Shown piece by piece: positions 27,283 to 37,975 of a stretch of DNA of 41,852 bases (the stretch's first letter is position 1; each line of letters opens with the position of its first letter). The stretch spans positions 1 through 41,852 of the forward strand of contig UBNQ01000041.1 of assembly GCA_900466875.1 (NCBI GenBank), read 5' to 3'. Source of the stretch: Hyphomicrobiales bacterium (GTDB lineage: Bacteria; Pseudomonadota; Alphaproteobacteria; Rhizobiales; Rhizobiaceae). Both the position numbers and the translations under genes were made by a program. Below the pieces are notes generated by a model that saw only the letters and a program-made list of their open reading frames with translations, was not told the origin of the DNA and ran no database searches.

Positions 27283-28491
27283 ATGGCGGGTACCGCAGCA
27301 ATCCCGAGAATTATCGGCATAGACCTGACCCGGTCCGTCGCCATATTCTTCGCCATGCTCAGCCATGTCTGGGTTGTCACCCATATGGACGATTTCTGGA
27401 GCGGTCCGTCGGCGGACTTTTTGCGGGCCTTGATGGCGCTGGCAACCCCCACCTTCATCCTGTTGTTCGGCACCATGCTGGAGATCGTCTATCGGCCGCG
27501 ATTTGTTGCCGGTGATCAGGGCCGGGTTGCCGTTCGGCTGTTTTCGCGGGCGATACAGTGCTGGCTGCTTTACTGCCTGTCGGTCTTCGTTCTTTATCTT
27601 TTCGCTGACGGATATTCGCTGAAGTTTTCGATCGCGACCATGATGCTGATCGGTGTCACGCCTTTCACCGACATTCTCAAATTCTACGCCGTGGTGCTGT
27701 TCCTGGCGCCCATCCTGCTCTGGTTACGCAACAGGGTCGGCCTCCTGCCGCTGGTCGTGACGGCTCTTCTGGTTCATGTCGCCCACCCGGTCATTCGCGG
27801 ACTGCCTGGCCCTCTGGACTTCAATATGGGCCTCTATGCGGAACGGGTGGTGACTTTCCTGTTCGGCGTTGGCGATGCCAAGCTGGGTGGTCCGTCTATC
27901 CTGCACGGGATAAGCCTGATCATCGCCGGAATGGCCTTCGGCCGCCTTATTGCAGGAGACGGGACGGCTCGTACGGCGAATACGACCGTCGACATCGTCA
28001 AAAGGGCGTCCTACTTGTTCGCCGGCTCGGCACTGGCATTGGTACTTGGTGTTCTCTTCTACGATGAACAGTCGTTGAGGGAACTCGGCGACATGTCGCT
28101 GCGGATGGATAGCGACCCGCTTTATTTCGGCGCTGGCCTCTGCGGTGCGATCGCGATCACCAGCCTTGCCGTGCTCATGACGCAACGCCTGTCGCCGGAG
28201 GCCAAGCAGCGGCTGGAAAGTCCGGTTTTCTTTGGGCGTACCAGCCTCTTCACCTTCGCCTTCGGCAATATGATCCTCTACGCATGGCCCGTTACGCCGG
28301 CTGCATTCGGATCCGCCATCTTTCAGGCTGTTCTGGTCAGCATCGCGATAACACTGTTGAGCTTCCTGTTCGACCGGGAGGTGCGCCGGGGCGGCACGCT
28401 GGCAACCGTCGTCAAGTGGCTGCAGACACAGATCACGTCTCTGGTGAAAATGCTGGTCCTGTGGAGAAACCCGCGGATCAAGCAGGCCTGA
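27283..28491 (+). CDS. Multi-pass membrane acyltransferase-like protein
   Basis: This 402-residue protein has about ten hydrophobic segments. Its N-terminus, IIGIDLTRSVAIFFAMLSHV, follows the pattern 'xDxxRxxAxxxxxxxHx' seen in membrane acyltransferases (OpgC, YeiB/DUF1624 and acyltransferase 3 families), where the His-containing first helix forms part of the active site. I cannot assign it to one family with certainty, and the acceptor is unknown; a periplasmic glucan or surface polysaccharide would be possible. Start ATG 27283 has AAGGAG seven bases upstream. The longer frame from 27247 begins inside the palindrome and lacks such a site. Confidence 0.65.
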   Translation: MAGTAAIPRIIGIDLTRSVAIFFAMLSHVWVVTHMDDFWSGPSADFLRALMALATPTFILLFGTMLEIVYRPRFVAGDQGRVAVRLFSRAIQCWLLYCLSVFVLYLFADGYSLKFSIATMMLIGVTPFTDILKFYAVVLFLAPILLWLRNRVGLLPLVVTALLVHVAHPVIRGLPGPLDFNMGLYAERVVTFLFGVGDAKLGGPSILHGISLIIAGMAFGRLIAGDGTARTANTTVDIVKRASYLFAGSALALVLGVLFYDEQSLRELGDMSLRMDSDPLYFGAGLCGAIAITSLAVLMTQRLSPEAKQRLESPVFFGRTSLFTFAFGNMILYAWPVTPAAFGSAIFQAVLVSIAITLLSFLFDREVRRGGTLATVVKWLQTQITSLVKMLVLWRNPRIKQA

Positions 28492-28500
28492 GCGCAGGCT

Positions 28501-28758
28501 TTAGGCCGCCTTCAGCTTTTTGAGCAGGTGCTCCAGCTCCTTCGATTCCGGAAGCGGTGTCGGAGGTCCGGATTTCAGGTTGGTGCGATCGGCCAGATCG
28601 AACTGATACCAGTTCATCAGGCCGGCCGCGATCGCCTGTGCCTCTTCACTTTCCGGCCCGACGTCGTTCTCCTCGCACCAGGCTTCCAGAAACCGCTGCA
28701 GAAGCTCCAGATCATCCGATCCGAGTACGATATTAGACGAAACCTTATCCCGAAACAT
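28501..28758 (-). CDS. Small conserved-looking hypothetical protein
   Basis: This is an 85-residue acidic protein from ATG 28758, which has GAGGA at a good distance upstream. It begins MFRDKVSSNIVLGSDDLELL, continues with a tryptophan-containing helix (FLEAWCEEN) and an EEAQAIAAGLMNWYQF helix, and ends in a lysine-rich helix (ELEHLLKKLKAA). No signal peptide or cofactor motif is seen. The frame is open to 28905 but the added 49 residues lack coding character. I recognise no family. It converges on the acyltransferase-like gene with a nine-base gap. Confidence 0.65.
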   Translation of the reverse strand: MFRDKVSSNIVLGSDDLELLQRFLEAWCEENDVGPESEEAQAIAAGLMNWYQFDLADRTNLKSGPPTPLPESKELEHLLKKLKAA

Positions 28759-28934
28759 TTCTGTCCTCACAACCATTCTGAAGTTTCCGAACAAAACGCG
28801 CCTTGTCATCGCGTTCTCGGAAACGGGAGGGTGCCGCTCGGACATGGCACCCATCGGATACATTTGATCATCCTCGATGCATCCGGCCTTGGGCCTATAA
28901 TGCACAACAGTGCAAATGGTTCATTTTGATACAG

Positions 28935-28960
28935 AAAAGGCGGCCGAAGCCGCCTTTTCC
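28935..28960. terminator. Terminator hairpin downstream of gcvP
   Basis: A perfect 11-base stem, GAAAAGGCGGC (28935-28945) and GCCGCCTTTTC (28950-28960), encloses a CGAA loop. The stem contains the TTTT run on both strands, so it can end transcription in either direction. It lies 21 bases past the gcvP stop and is the natural end of the gcvT-gcvH-gcvP operon. Confidence 0.85.
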
Positions 28961-28981
28961 AATTTTCCACTATCCGGCTGA

Positions 28982-31842
<2,861 letters not shown>

Positions 31843-31846
<4 letters not shown>

Positions 31847-32205
31847 CCGATAAGATCCTTGTAGGCGGCTTCGTCCATCAGGGCATCGACGTCGGAAACG
31901 TTCTTCAGCTTCAGCTTGAAGAACCAGGCGGCTGCCTGCGGGTCGGAGTTGACGAGCGACGGATCGTCGACGATCGCCTGGTTGATTTCTGTAACTTCGC
32001 CATCGAGCGGAGAATAGACGTCAGACGCTGCCTTGACGCTCTCGACGGTGGCGGCATTGCCGTCCTTGACGAGTTCCGCGCCGACTTCCGGAAGTTCGAC
32101 AAAAACGAGGTCGCCAAGCTGGTCAGCGGCGTGCTGGGTGATGCCGACAGTGGCAACATCGCCCTCAAGCTTCAGCCATTCGTGTTCAGCGGTGAATTTC
32201 AACAT
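31843..32205 (-). CDS. gcvH: Glycine cleavage system H protein
   Basis: GcvH is the lipoyl carrier that shuttles the aminomethyl group between GcvP, GcvT and lipoamide dehydrogenase. It is 120 residues from ATG 32205, the usual length, with the lipoylated lysine in VESVKAASDVYSP. The lipoyl arm depends on LipA, encoded at 542-1516. GAGAGGA precedes the start. The frame continues upstream to 32346 through the mosaic repeat, which is not plausible as protein. The gene is 235 bases from gcvT and overlaps gcvP. Confidence 0.97.
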
Positions 32206-32260
32206 GGGGAAGTCCTCTCTGGAAGGGTGTTGGTCGAATTTATATGGATGTGGAGCAAGT

Positions 32261-32306
32261 CGCCCCCTCTGGCCTACCGGCCATCTCCCCCACAGGTGGG
32301 GAGATC
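32261..32306. repeat. Palindromic mosaic repeat, copy 1 of an inverted pair
   Basis: The copy reads CCCCCTCTGGCCTACCGGCC, followed by the stem ATCTCCCC/GGGGAGAT around CACAGGT. It is almost identical in reverse complement to the copy at 32371-32416. Both sit between gcvT and gcvH. The type is common between genes in Rhizobiaceae (RPE/RIME-like), from memory. Confidence 0.75.
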
Positions 32307-32370
32307 GGATGGGCGCGCCGGTTTCCCCAAACAACCACCGGTTCAATGAGCCGAGAGTTTGCCGCTTGCT

Positions 32371-32416
32371 GATCTCCCCCCTTGTGGGGGAGATGGCCGG
32401 CAGGCCAGAGGGGGGT
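32371..32416. repeat. Palindromic mosaic repeat, copy 2 of an inverted pair
   Basis: GATCTCCCCC and TGGGGGAGAT form a stem around CTTG, followed by GGCCGGCAGGCCAGAGGGGG. Together with copy 1 it forms a long interrupted inverted repeat of about 44 bases per arm and a 64-base spacer. In the operon mRNA this could fold into a large stem between gcvT and gcvH and shield the gcvT 3' end. Confidence 0.75.
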
Positions 32417-32440
32417 ATCCAGCAGGATGACGTTCATGAT

Positions 32441-33577
32441 TTATCGCTTGTATGTCGGCGTAATGAACGGCAGCGCGGCCACCGTCATCGGCAGAAATTT
32501 GCCGCGGACCTCGGCATAAACCGTCGTTCCGGCACCGGTATGGGAAACCGGCAGGTAACCCATGGCAACCGGGCCTTCGACGCTCGGGCCAAATGTGCCG
32601 GAGGTGACCTCGCCGAGTTCGGTCTGGCCTTCGGCATCCGCAAACAGCTTGGCATGCGAGCGAACCGGAGCCTTGCCTTCCGGCTTCAGGCCAACGCGGC
32701 GGCGGGTCGTGCCGTTAGCCAGTTCACCGAGAATGCGGTCTGCGCCCGGAAAGCCGCCCTCGCGGTCGCCGCCGGCCTTGCGGGCCTTCTGCAGCGCCCA
32801 TTCGAGCGAGGCTTCGATCGGCGAGGTGGTGGTGTCGATGTCGTTTCCGTAGAGACACAGGCCGGCTTCGAGGCGCAGGCTGTCACGGGCGCCGAGGCCG
32901 ATGGCTTCGCAATCCGGGTGTTCCAAGAGCGCGTTGGCGACGTCGACGGCGTGCGCTTCCGGTACGGAGATCTCAAAGCCGTCTTCACCGGAATAACCCG
33001 AGCGGGAGATGATGCAGGGAACGTCGTGAAGCGGCACTTCGCGGACATCCATGAATTTCATGGCCGACACACCGGCCCAGAGTTCTGCGAGAACTGCCTG
33101 TGCACGTGGGCCCTGAAGCGCGATCAGCGCACGATCTTCCAGAAGCGTCACGTCGCAACCGGTCAGGTTCGCCATCATATGGGCTACGTCCTGATCCTTG
33201 CATGCCGCGTTAACGACGACCAGCAGATGGTCGCCGCGATTGGTAATCATCAGGTCATCGAGGATGCCGCCGTTTTCGTCGGTGAAGAAACCGTAACGCT
33301 GGCGGCCTTCCTTGAGGCCCCGAATATCGACGGGGACGAGCTTTTCGAGTGCAAGTGCCGCATCGGCATATTCGCCGGACTTCGCCTTCACGATCACCTG
33401 GCCCATGTGGGACACATCGAACAGGCCTGCTGCAGCACGGGTGTGAAGATGTTCCTTCATCACGCCAAGCGGATATTGAACGGGCATGTCGTAACCGGCA
33501 AACGGCACCATTTTTGCGCCGAGCGAAATATGCAATGCGTGGAGCGGAGTAGTGCGCAGAACTGCTTGATCGTCCAA
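32441..33577 (-). CDS. gcvT: Glycine cleavage system aminomethyltransferase, T-protein
   Basis: GcvT transfers the methylene group from the GcvH-bound intermediate to tetrahydrofolate and releases ammonia. The 378-residue protein shows the N-terminal HISLGAKMVPFAGYDMPVQY, the FDVSHMGQV motif and the GYSGEDGFEISV region. The start codon is TTG at 33577, with GGAGG (33584-33588) six bases upstream. The next in-frame ATG (the M of GAKMVPFAG) lies inside a conserved region, so the TTG is well supported. It is the first gene of the operon and lies 88 bases past the tandem glycine riboswitch. Confidence 0.97.
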   Translation of the reverse strand: MDDQAVLRTTPLHALHISLGAKMVPFAGYDMPVQYPLGVMKEHLHTRAAAGLFDVSHMGQVIVKAKSGEYADAALALEKLVPVDIRGLKEGRQRYGFFTDENGGILDDLMITNRGDHLLVVVNAACKDQDVAHMMANLTGCDVTLLEDRALIALQGPRAQAVLAELWAGVSAMKFMDVREVPLHDVPCIISRSGYSGEDGFEISVPEAHAVDVANALLEHPDCEAIGLGARDSLRLEAGLCLYGNDIDTTTSPIEASLEWALQKARKAGGDREGGFPGADRILGELANGTTRRRVGLKPEGKAPVRSHAKLFADAEGQTELGEVTSGTFGPSVEGPVAMGYLPVSHTGAGTTVYAEVRGKFLPMTVAALPFITPTYKR

Positions 33578-33597
33578 AAGACGCCTCCAGGTTTTTT

Positions 33598-33631
33598 GGC
33601 GCGCGCTGAATGAAAATCAGCTCGCACGCCG
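33598..33631 (-). promoter_or_regulatory. Expression-platform hairpin between the riboswitch and gcvT
   Basis: Read on the minus strand, GGCGTGC pairs with GCGCGCC and GCTGA with TCAGC, with a small bulge and a TTTTCAT loop. It is followed by AAAAAACC and then the gcvT ribosome site (33584-33588). There is no U run, so control of translation or an alternative fold is more likely than intrinsic termination. A second small hairpin (ACGCGGG/CCCGTGT) lies at 33644-33660. Confidence 0.5.
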
Positions 33632-33664
33632 GCTCAGATTAGGACACGGGTTTCCCGCGTCGGT

Positions 33665-33840
33665 TTCGAGCCCCCTCTGTCCCTTTCGCCTGAGATTGTT
33701 ATCCCTTCGGCGAGCCCCCGGATAAACGGTTGCTTCTCTCCAGAGTTCCTGCAGTCTACCCGTGGTCCTTTTGCCTGAGAGTTTCCGGGGCGGTTGCTCC
33801 TTCGGCACCGCATTGAAGCGGCTTCTCCCTACGGGTCGCG
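33665..33840 (-). promoter_or_regulatory. Tandem glycine riboswitch
   Basis: Two gcvT-motif aptamers lie head to tail in the leader of gcvT. Aptamer 1 (about 33837-33757) has outer arms CCCGT/ACGGG, a GCCGAAGGAGCAA segment and CTCTCAGGCAAAAGGACCA. Aptamer 2 (about 33749-33668) has CTCTGGAGAG, CGCCGAAGGGATAAC and CTCAGGCGAAAGGGACAGAG. These are the conserved cores of the glycine riboswitch. In this class glycine binding turns on the cleavage operon. The downstream hairpin and ribosome site form the probable expression platform. Confidence 0.93.
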
Positions 33841-33843
33841 CTC

Positions 33844-33871
33844 ATTATCGTTGCAGCATACCGTTTGGCAA
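33844..33871 (-). promoter_or_regulatory. Promoter candidate of the gcvT operon
   Basis: On the minus strand, TTGCCA (33871-33866) and GATAAT (33849-33844) are separated by 16 bases. The predicted start of transcription, near 33837, falls exactly at the first paired arm of aptamer 1, which supports the call. Confidence 0.6.
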
Positions 33872-34064
33872 GGGCCGCATGTCGAAACCAGCACGATTTC
33901 TGTCGCATCAGGCCTAGGGATTGATCTGGTTCAATGACAGGTTTTCGGCCGCAATGGTGCCGGGCGCGATAGTCGGTGATTGGGTCTGACGGGAGGAGCC
34001 GGAGGAGGTCGCAAATCAAAGTCCGACATGGCCGGCCGCATGCCAGACGTTCCGTGCGAGTTCG

Positions 34065-34343
34065 TCAGTCTTCGAGGTCGCGATAGGCGGCTTCGACTTG
34101 TCGCAGCGTGTATTGCTGCTGAAGCTGTTTTCCGGTGGTCAGGACATCGATGCCGACCTTGATCGCAGGGATCATGGCATCGACGGCTTCTGGGTCACTG
34201 ACGTTTTCGCGTGCCTTGGCATTCCTGTCGGCGTCCGCCTTGACATCGGCCACCTGGTCCTTCACGGAAACACGGCGCGGCGTACGAAGCGCCTCGATGT
34301 TCAAAGCGGCCGTACTTGCAGAAATGGTCACGATCTGGGTCAT
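34065..34343 (-). CDS. Small hypothetical helical protein
   Basis: This is a 92-residue protein from ATG 34343, with GGTGAGG at a good distance upstream. It begins MTQIVTISASTAALNIEALR, then has a charged stretch with KADADRNAKAREN, and ends VLTTGKQLQQQYTLRQVEAA before YRDLED. It appears mostly helical, with no signal peptide and no cysteine. I do not recognise it. It diverges from crcB across 114 bases and stands 224 bases upstream of the glycine riboswitch start on the same strand, so it could share sequence with the gcvT promoter region. Confidence 0.6.
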   Translation of the reverse strand: MTQIVTISASTAALNIEALRTPRRVSVKDQVADVKADADRNAKARENVSDPEAVDAMIPAIKVGIDVLTTGKQLQQQYTLRQVEAAYRDLED

Positions 34344-34457
34344 TTGCCTCACCTTCGATCTTCCACCCTTACGTGAAGGGGTCTTCTTCGATGCTTAAGC
34401 CGAACCACTGCTTTTTAACGATGTGTGCTTTTGGTCGTGCAGTCAAGGGTTGAAGTC

Positions 34458-34835
34458 ATGACGAATATCCTGCTTGCCGCAGTCGGCGGCGCACTCGGCT
34501 CGGTGCTTCGTTATCTGGTGGGTGTGTTGACGCTTCGCTGGTTCGGGCCGAGCTTTCCATGGGGAACGCTGGCGGTGAATGTCGTCGGATCCTTCATCAT
34601 CGGTCTGACGGTGGAAATGATCGCGCGCCGTTTCAACGCATCGATGGAGCTGCGGGTGTTCATCGTTACCGGCATTATCGGCGGTTTCACCACCTGGTCG
34701 TCATTCTCGCTCGATACGATGGTCCTTTTCGAACGGGGCGCGATCGCCGCTGCGGCCGCTTATGTGATCGGCAGTCTCGTCGTCTCCTTTGCCGCCGTCT
34801 TCGCCGGGCTGGCGCTCGGGCGGGCAATGTTCTAA
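34458..34835 (+). CDS. crcB: Fluoride channel CrcB/Fluc
   Basis: CrcB exports fluoride as a dual-topology dimer. The 125-residue protein has four membrane segments with the signature GGALGSVLRYL at the N-terminus, NVVGSFIIG in the second segment and GIIGGFTTWSSFSLDTM in the third, which holds the central polar track. ATG 34458 gives the usual length. The frame opens at 34425 but adds 11 residues with no better ribosome site. No fluoride riboswitch is apparent upstream. It precedes the pseudouridine synthase gene by 36 bases. Confidence 0.95.
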   Translation: MTNILLAAVGGALGSVLRYLVGVLTLRWFGPSFPWGTLAVNVVGSFIIGLTVEMIARRFNASMELRVFIVTGIIGGFTTWSSFSLDTMVLFERGAIAAAAAYVIGSLVVSFAAVFAGLALGRAMF

Positions 34836-34871
34836 AGAGCGGCCCTCAAGAAGATATAAGAAAGAGCGTTG

Positions 34872-35861
34872 ATGGCAGGCATCGAGCATATCCGTGTCGA
34901 GGCAGACGAGTCAGGCATGCGCCTCGACCGCTGGTTCAAGATCCATTATCCGGGTCTTGGCTTCGGCCCGTTGCAGAAATTGCTGCGTTCCGGCCAGGTG
35001 CGCGTCGATGGCGGTCGGGTGAAGAGCGACACACGCGTGCAGCCCGGACAGGTGGTGCGCGTTCCGCCCATGGATACGGATGCGAAGAAGGGACCGATCG
35101 CCGGCAAGGATTTGAAGCATGCAGGCGACTACGAGCTGCTGCAGCGCATGATCCTGCATGAAGACGACAAGGTCATCGTGCTGAACAAGCCAGCCGGTCT
35201 CGCCGTTCAGGGCGGTTCGGGCGTCACGCGCCATATCGACCAGATGCTGGAAGCTTGGATCAGCCCCAAGGGTGAAAAGCCTCGCCTCGTCCACCGGCTC
35301 GACCGCGATACGTCCGGAGTTCTGGTGATCGCGCGCACCCGCGGCGCGGCACAGAAGCTGACGGCCGCCTTCCGCGAACGCGACACCAAGAAGACCTACT
35401 GGTCGCTGGTGAAGGGCGTGCCGCGCAAGCGCGAGGACAAGCTGTCGTCATGGCTGGTGAAAATACAGACGCCGGATGGTGACAAGATGCGGATCGCCAA
35501 ACATGGCGAGGAGGGGGCTGATCACGCCATTTCCTATTATCGCGTGCTTGAAACCGCGGCACAGTCGCTCGCCTGGCTGGAGATGGAGCCCTACACGGGT
35601 CGTACCCATCAGCTGCGCGTCCATGCGCTGTCCATAGGCCATCCGATCATCGGCGATCCGAAATATTACGACGACGATATCAACTGGCCGTTCCCCGGCG
35701 GTATCCAGAAGAAGCTGCATCTGCATGCCCGTCACATCGACATCCCGCATCCGAACGGCGGTCGTCTGAAAGTGACCGCACCGCTGCCGCCACATATGGT
35801 CCAGAGCTGGAACCTGCTCGGCTTCGACATGGAAAACGGTGCAAGGGACGACGACGAATGA
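34872..35861 (+). CDS. RluA/RluC family ribosomal pseudouridine synthase
   Basis: This 329-residue enzyme isomerises uridine to pseudouridine in 23S rRNA. An S4 RNA-binding domain (about residues 10-75, MRLDRWFKIHYPG, RSGQVRVDGGRV) comes before the catalytic domain. The active aspartate is about D144 in HRLDRDTSGVLVIA. TGRTHQLRVHA and GHPIIGDPKY are also typical. The length and S4 domain suggest RluC (positions 955, 2504 and 2580 in E. coli), but RluD-like specificity cannot be excluded. Start ATG 34872 follows a TTG one codon earlier. It overlaps the HAD gene by four bases. Confidence 0.94.
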   Translation: MAGIEHIRVEADESGMRLDRWFKIHYPGLGFGPLQKLLRSGQVRVDGGRVKSDTRVQPGQVVRVPPMDTDAKKGPIAGKDLKHAGDYELLQRMILHEDDKVIVLNKPAGLAVQGGSGVTRHIDQMLEAWISPKGEKPRLVHRLDRDTSGVLVIARTRGAAQKLTAAFRERDTKKTYWSLVKGVPRKREDKLSSWLVKIQTPDGDKMRIAKHGEEGADHAISYYRVLETAAQSLAWLEMEPYTGRTHQLRVHALSIGHPIIGDPKYYDDDINWPFPGGIQKKLHLHARHIDIPHPNGGRLKVTAPLPPHMVQSWNLLGFDMENGARDDDE

Positions 35862-36505
35862 AGCTGGTTCTTTTCGATTGCGACGGCACGCTGGTCGACA
35901 GCGCAGGCCTGATCCATGAAACCATGCGCCGGACGTTTCTCCATTTCGGCAAGCCTGAGCCGACATTTGCGGATACCAAGGCGATCATCGGGCTGACGCT
36001 CGATATCGCGATTGCGCGGATGCAGGGAAAGCAGCATGCGGACCAGGAGGCCGTCGACATGATGGCCTATTACAAGTCGCTGTTTTCCGTCGTGCGCAAT
36101 GATCTCGATTACCGCGAGCCGCTGTTTCCCGGCATTTTCGAGTTGATGACCACGCTTGAAGGGCGCGACGAAATCATTCTCGGTGCCGTCACCGGCAAGT
36201 CCCGCCGGGGCCTCGATTCCGTTCGGGAAACACACGGTTTCAAATTCGTCGCATCGCGCACTGCCGACGACTGCCCGTCCAAGCCGCATCCGGCAATGGT
36301 GACGGAATGCTGTGACGAGACGGGCATGCGGCCTGCCGATACACTTGTGATCGGCGATGCCATTTACGATATGCAAATGGCGAAAGCGGCCGGCGCTACA
36401 GCGATCGGCGTCTCCTGGGGCTATGCCTCCGTAGAAGAGCTCCGGGAGGTCGGTGCCGACGTGATCGTCAACCATCCGAGTGAGATATTGGCCCATATCG
36501 GCTGA
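35858..36505 (+). CDS. HAD-superfamily hydrolase (phosphoglycolate-phosphatase-like)
   Basis: This 215-residue phosphatase has HAD motif I FDCDGTLVD with the nucleophile D7 and acid D9, a four-helix cap, motif II in GAVTGKSRRG, the conserved lysine in CPSKPHPAM, and motif IV GDAIYDMQMAKAAG. The cap type and length fit phosphoglycolate phosphatase relatives, but the substrate is unknown. Its ATG overlaps the pseudouridine synthase stop (ATGA) and the ATP12 gene follows after ten bases, so the three form an operon. Confidence 0.92.
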   Translation: MKLVLFDCDGTLVDSAGLIHETMRRTFLHFGKPEPTFADTKAIIGLTLDIAIARMQGKQHADQEAVDMMAYYKSLFSVVRNDLDYREPLFPGIFELMTTLEGRDEIILGAVTGKSRRGLDSVRETHGFKFVASRTADDCPSKPHPAMVTECCDETGMRPADTLVIGDAIYDMQMAKAAGATAIGVSWGYASVEELREVGADVIVNHPSEILAHIG

Positions 36506-36515
36506 GGACTAGAAC

Positions 36516-37307
36516 ATGCGCGAACTTTTCCCCGATCCATCCGAGGCGATGAGCCACCCGGACCCGACACGACGGGCGCAGATCCAGATGCAGAAACCGC
36601 TGCCGAAGCGCTTCTACAAGGAGGTTTCGGTTGTCGAAGGCGAGGACGGGCATGCAGTGCATCTCGACGGCCGGTCGGTCAAGACGCCGGCGAAAGCAGC
36701 ACTTGCAGTTCCGACAGCCCGGGTCGCCGAATTGCTGCGCGACGAGTGGGCGAACCAGGTGGAGGTCATCGATCCGCGTACCATGCCGGTGACGCGTCTG
36801 ATCAATACCGCCATTGACGGTGTCGCAGTCGAATCCCAGGCCGTGTTTGAGGATATTCTCCGGTTTTCGTCCAGCGATATGCTCTGCTACCGTGCGGAAA
36901 GCCCCGAAAACCTCGTTCGCCGCCAGCAGGAACAATGGGACCCGATCCTCGACTGGGTGTCCGACAAGCATGGTGCGCGTTTCGAACTGATCGAGGGCGT
37001 GATGCCCAAGGAACAGCCACGGGACGCCATCGCTGCATTTTCCTCGGTTTTGAGACAATACGATAGCCCGATCGAGCTCGCCGTTCTCCACACGGTGACA
37101 ACGCTGACTGGGTCGGCCATTCTGGCGCTTGCCTTTGCCGAAGGCCATCTGTTGGCTGAGGATCTCTGGCAGCTTGCCCATCTGGAAGAAGACTGGACGG
37201 CTGAGCATTGGGGCGAGGATGCGGAAGCGCAGAATCGTCGCGAAAAACGCCATGCGGAATTTCAGGCCGCCGTTGCGGTTTTTGAAGCGCTGAAGCCCTC
37301 GGCTTAA
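36516..37307 (+). CDS. ATP12 family F1-ATPase assembly chaperone
   Basis: ATP12 proteins bind the F1 alpha subunit during ATP synthase assembly in mitochondria, and alphaproteobacteria have a homologue. This 263-residue protein shows KRFYKEVSVVEGEDGHAVHL (about 29-48), DGRSVKTPAKAALAVPTARV, the TRLINTAIDG motif, the DMLCYRAESPENLVRRQQEQ stretch and the C-terminal EDWTAEHWGEDAEA. It is soluble, with no signal peptide. It lies ten bases after the HAD gene and is probably the last of the crcB-pseudouridine synthase-HAD-ATP12 run. Confidence 0.94.
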   Translation: MRELFPDPSEAMSHPDPTRRAQIQMQKPLPKRFYKEVSVVEGEDGHAVHLDGRSVKTPAKAALAVPTARVAELLRDEWANQVEVIDPRTMPVTRLINTAIDGVAVESQAVFEDILRFSSSDMLCYRAESPENLVRRQQEQWDPILDWVSDKHGARFELIEGVMPKEQPRDAIAAFSSVLRQYDSPIELAVLHTVTTLTGSAILALAFAEGHLLAEDLWQLAHLEEDWTAEHWGEDAEAQNRREKRHAEFQAAVAVFEALKPSA

Positions 37308-37360
37308 AACTTCGATAACCCTAAATAGGGAACATGCAGGCTCGTTGTTTCGGGTGCTGC

Positions 37361-37861
37361 ATGTCTTTCCGTCCCTTCCAAATTGCCGTCCTGCCGTTGG
37401 CCATGTTGATGCTGACCGGCTTTCGCATGCCTGATGCGAATGAGGACGTGGAACGGTTGCTTTACGACGTGCGCGGGGCGTTCGTGACGGCACAGCCGGA
37501 TATCTCGCGTGAGCTTATCACGCAAACGGATCTGATGGTCGATGCCGCGATACAGGCAACAAGCCGCTCGATCATGTTGCCGCGAACCATTCTGACCGTA
37601 AGGATCAGCAGGACGGCACGATTACCCGTTCTTTTCGGCAATCGGTCAACCGCAAGCGTGACGGTGAAGGTCGTTTCCGTCGGATCGGGTGAGCCGGTGG
37701 CGGAGGGGTCTTTCGACGTATCCGCACTCACATTCGGCAAGGCCAATGCCGACGCCCTGCTGGCTGAAAAGATTGCGGACCGGATCGCTGACGAGTTCCG
37801 GCTTCAAATGCCGAGGCGGCGGGCGGTGGTCACCGCTCTGGTCGAGAGCCACGGACCTTAG
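37361..37861 (+). CDS. Small exported hypothetical protein
   Basis: This is a 166-residue protein from ATG 37361. It begins MSFRPFQIAVLPLAMLMLTG, which looks like a signal peptide. The mature part has two regions of alternating strand-like sequence (TILTVRISRTARLPVLFG, TASVTVKVVSVG) and a basic helix near the end (ADRIADEFRLQMPRRRA). The fold could be a small beta-sandwich with a helix. An ATG at 37334 would add nine residues that contain three cysteines and a poorly spaced ribosome site. I recognise no family. It follows the ATP12 gene by 53 bases. Confidence 0.6.
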   Translation: MSFRPFQIAVLPLAMLMLTGFRMPDANEDVERLLYDVRGAFVTAQPDISRELITQTDLMVDAAIQATSRSIMLPRTILTVRISRTARLPVLFGNRSTASVTVKVVSVGSGEPVAEGSFDVSALTFGKANADALLAEKIADRIADEFRLQMPRRRAVVTALVESHGP

Positions 37862-37975
37862 TCTGACTAGACAACCGCCCCCTTGCCGTTTCATGACGGT
37901 GCCATAAATGTGATTTCTGGCAGATCATACTCAAGTTTATCGCTTGTGCGCCCCTAAACATCCCGGAGATACCCA

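Noticed and set aside
32033..33613. A 526-codon open frame antisense to gcvT and gcvH, crossing the repeats
   Set aside because: It runs through both mosaic repeats and the gcvT start region and shows no family signature.
34344..34457. Possible fluoride riboswitch ahead of crcB
   Set aside because: The conserved core of the crcB motif is not visible, and the gap to the divergent gene is only 114 bases.
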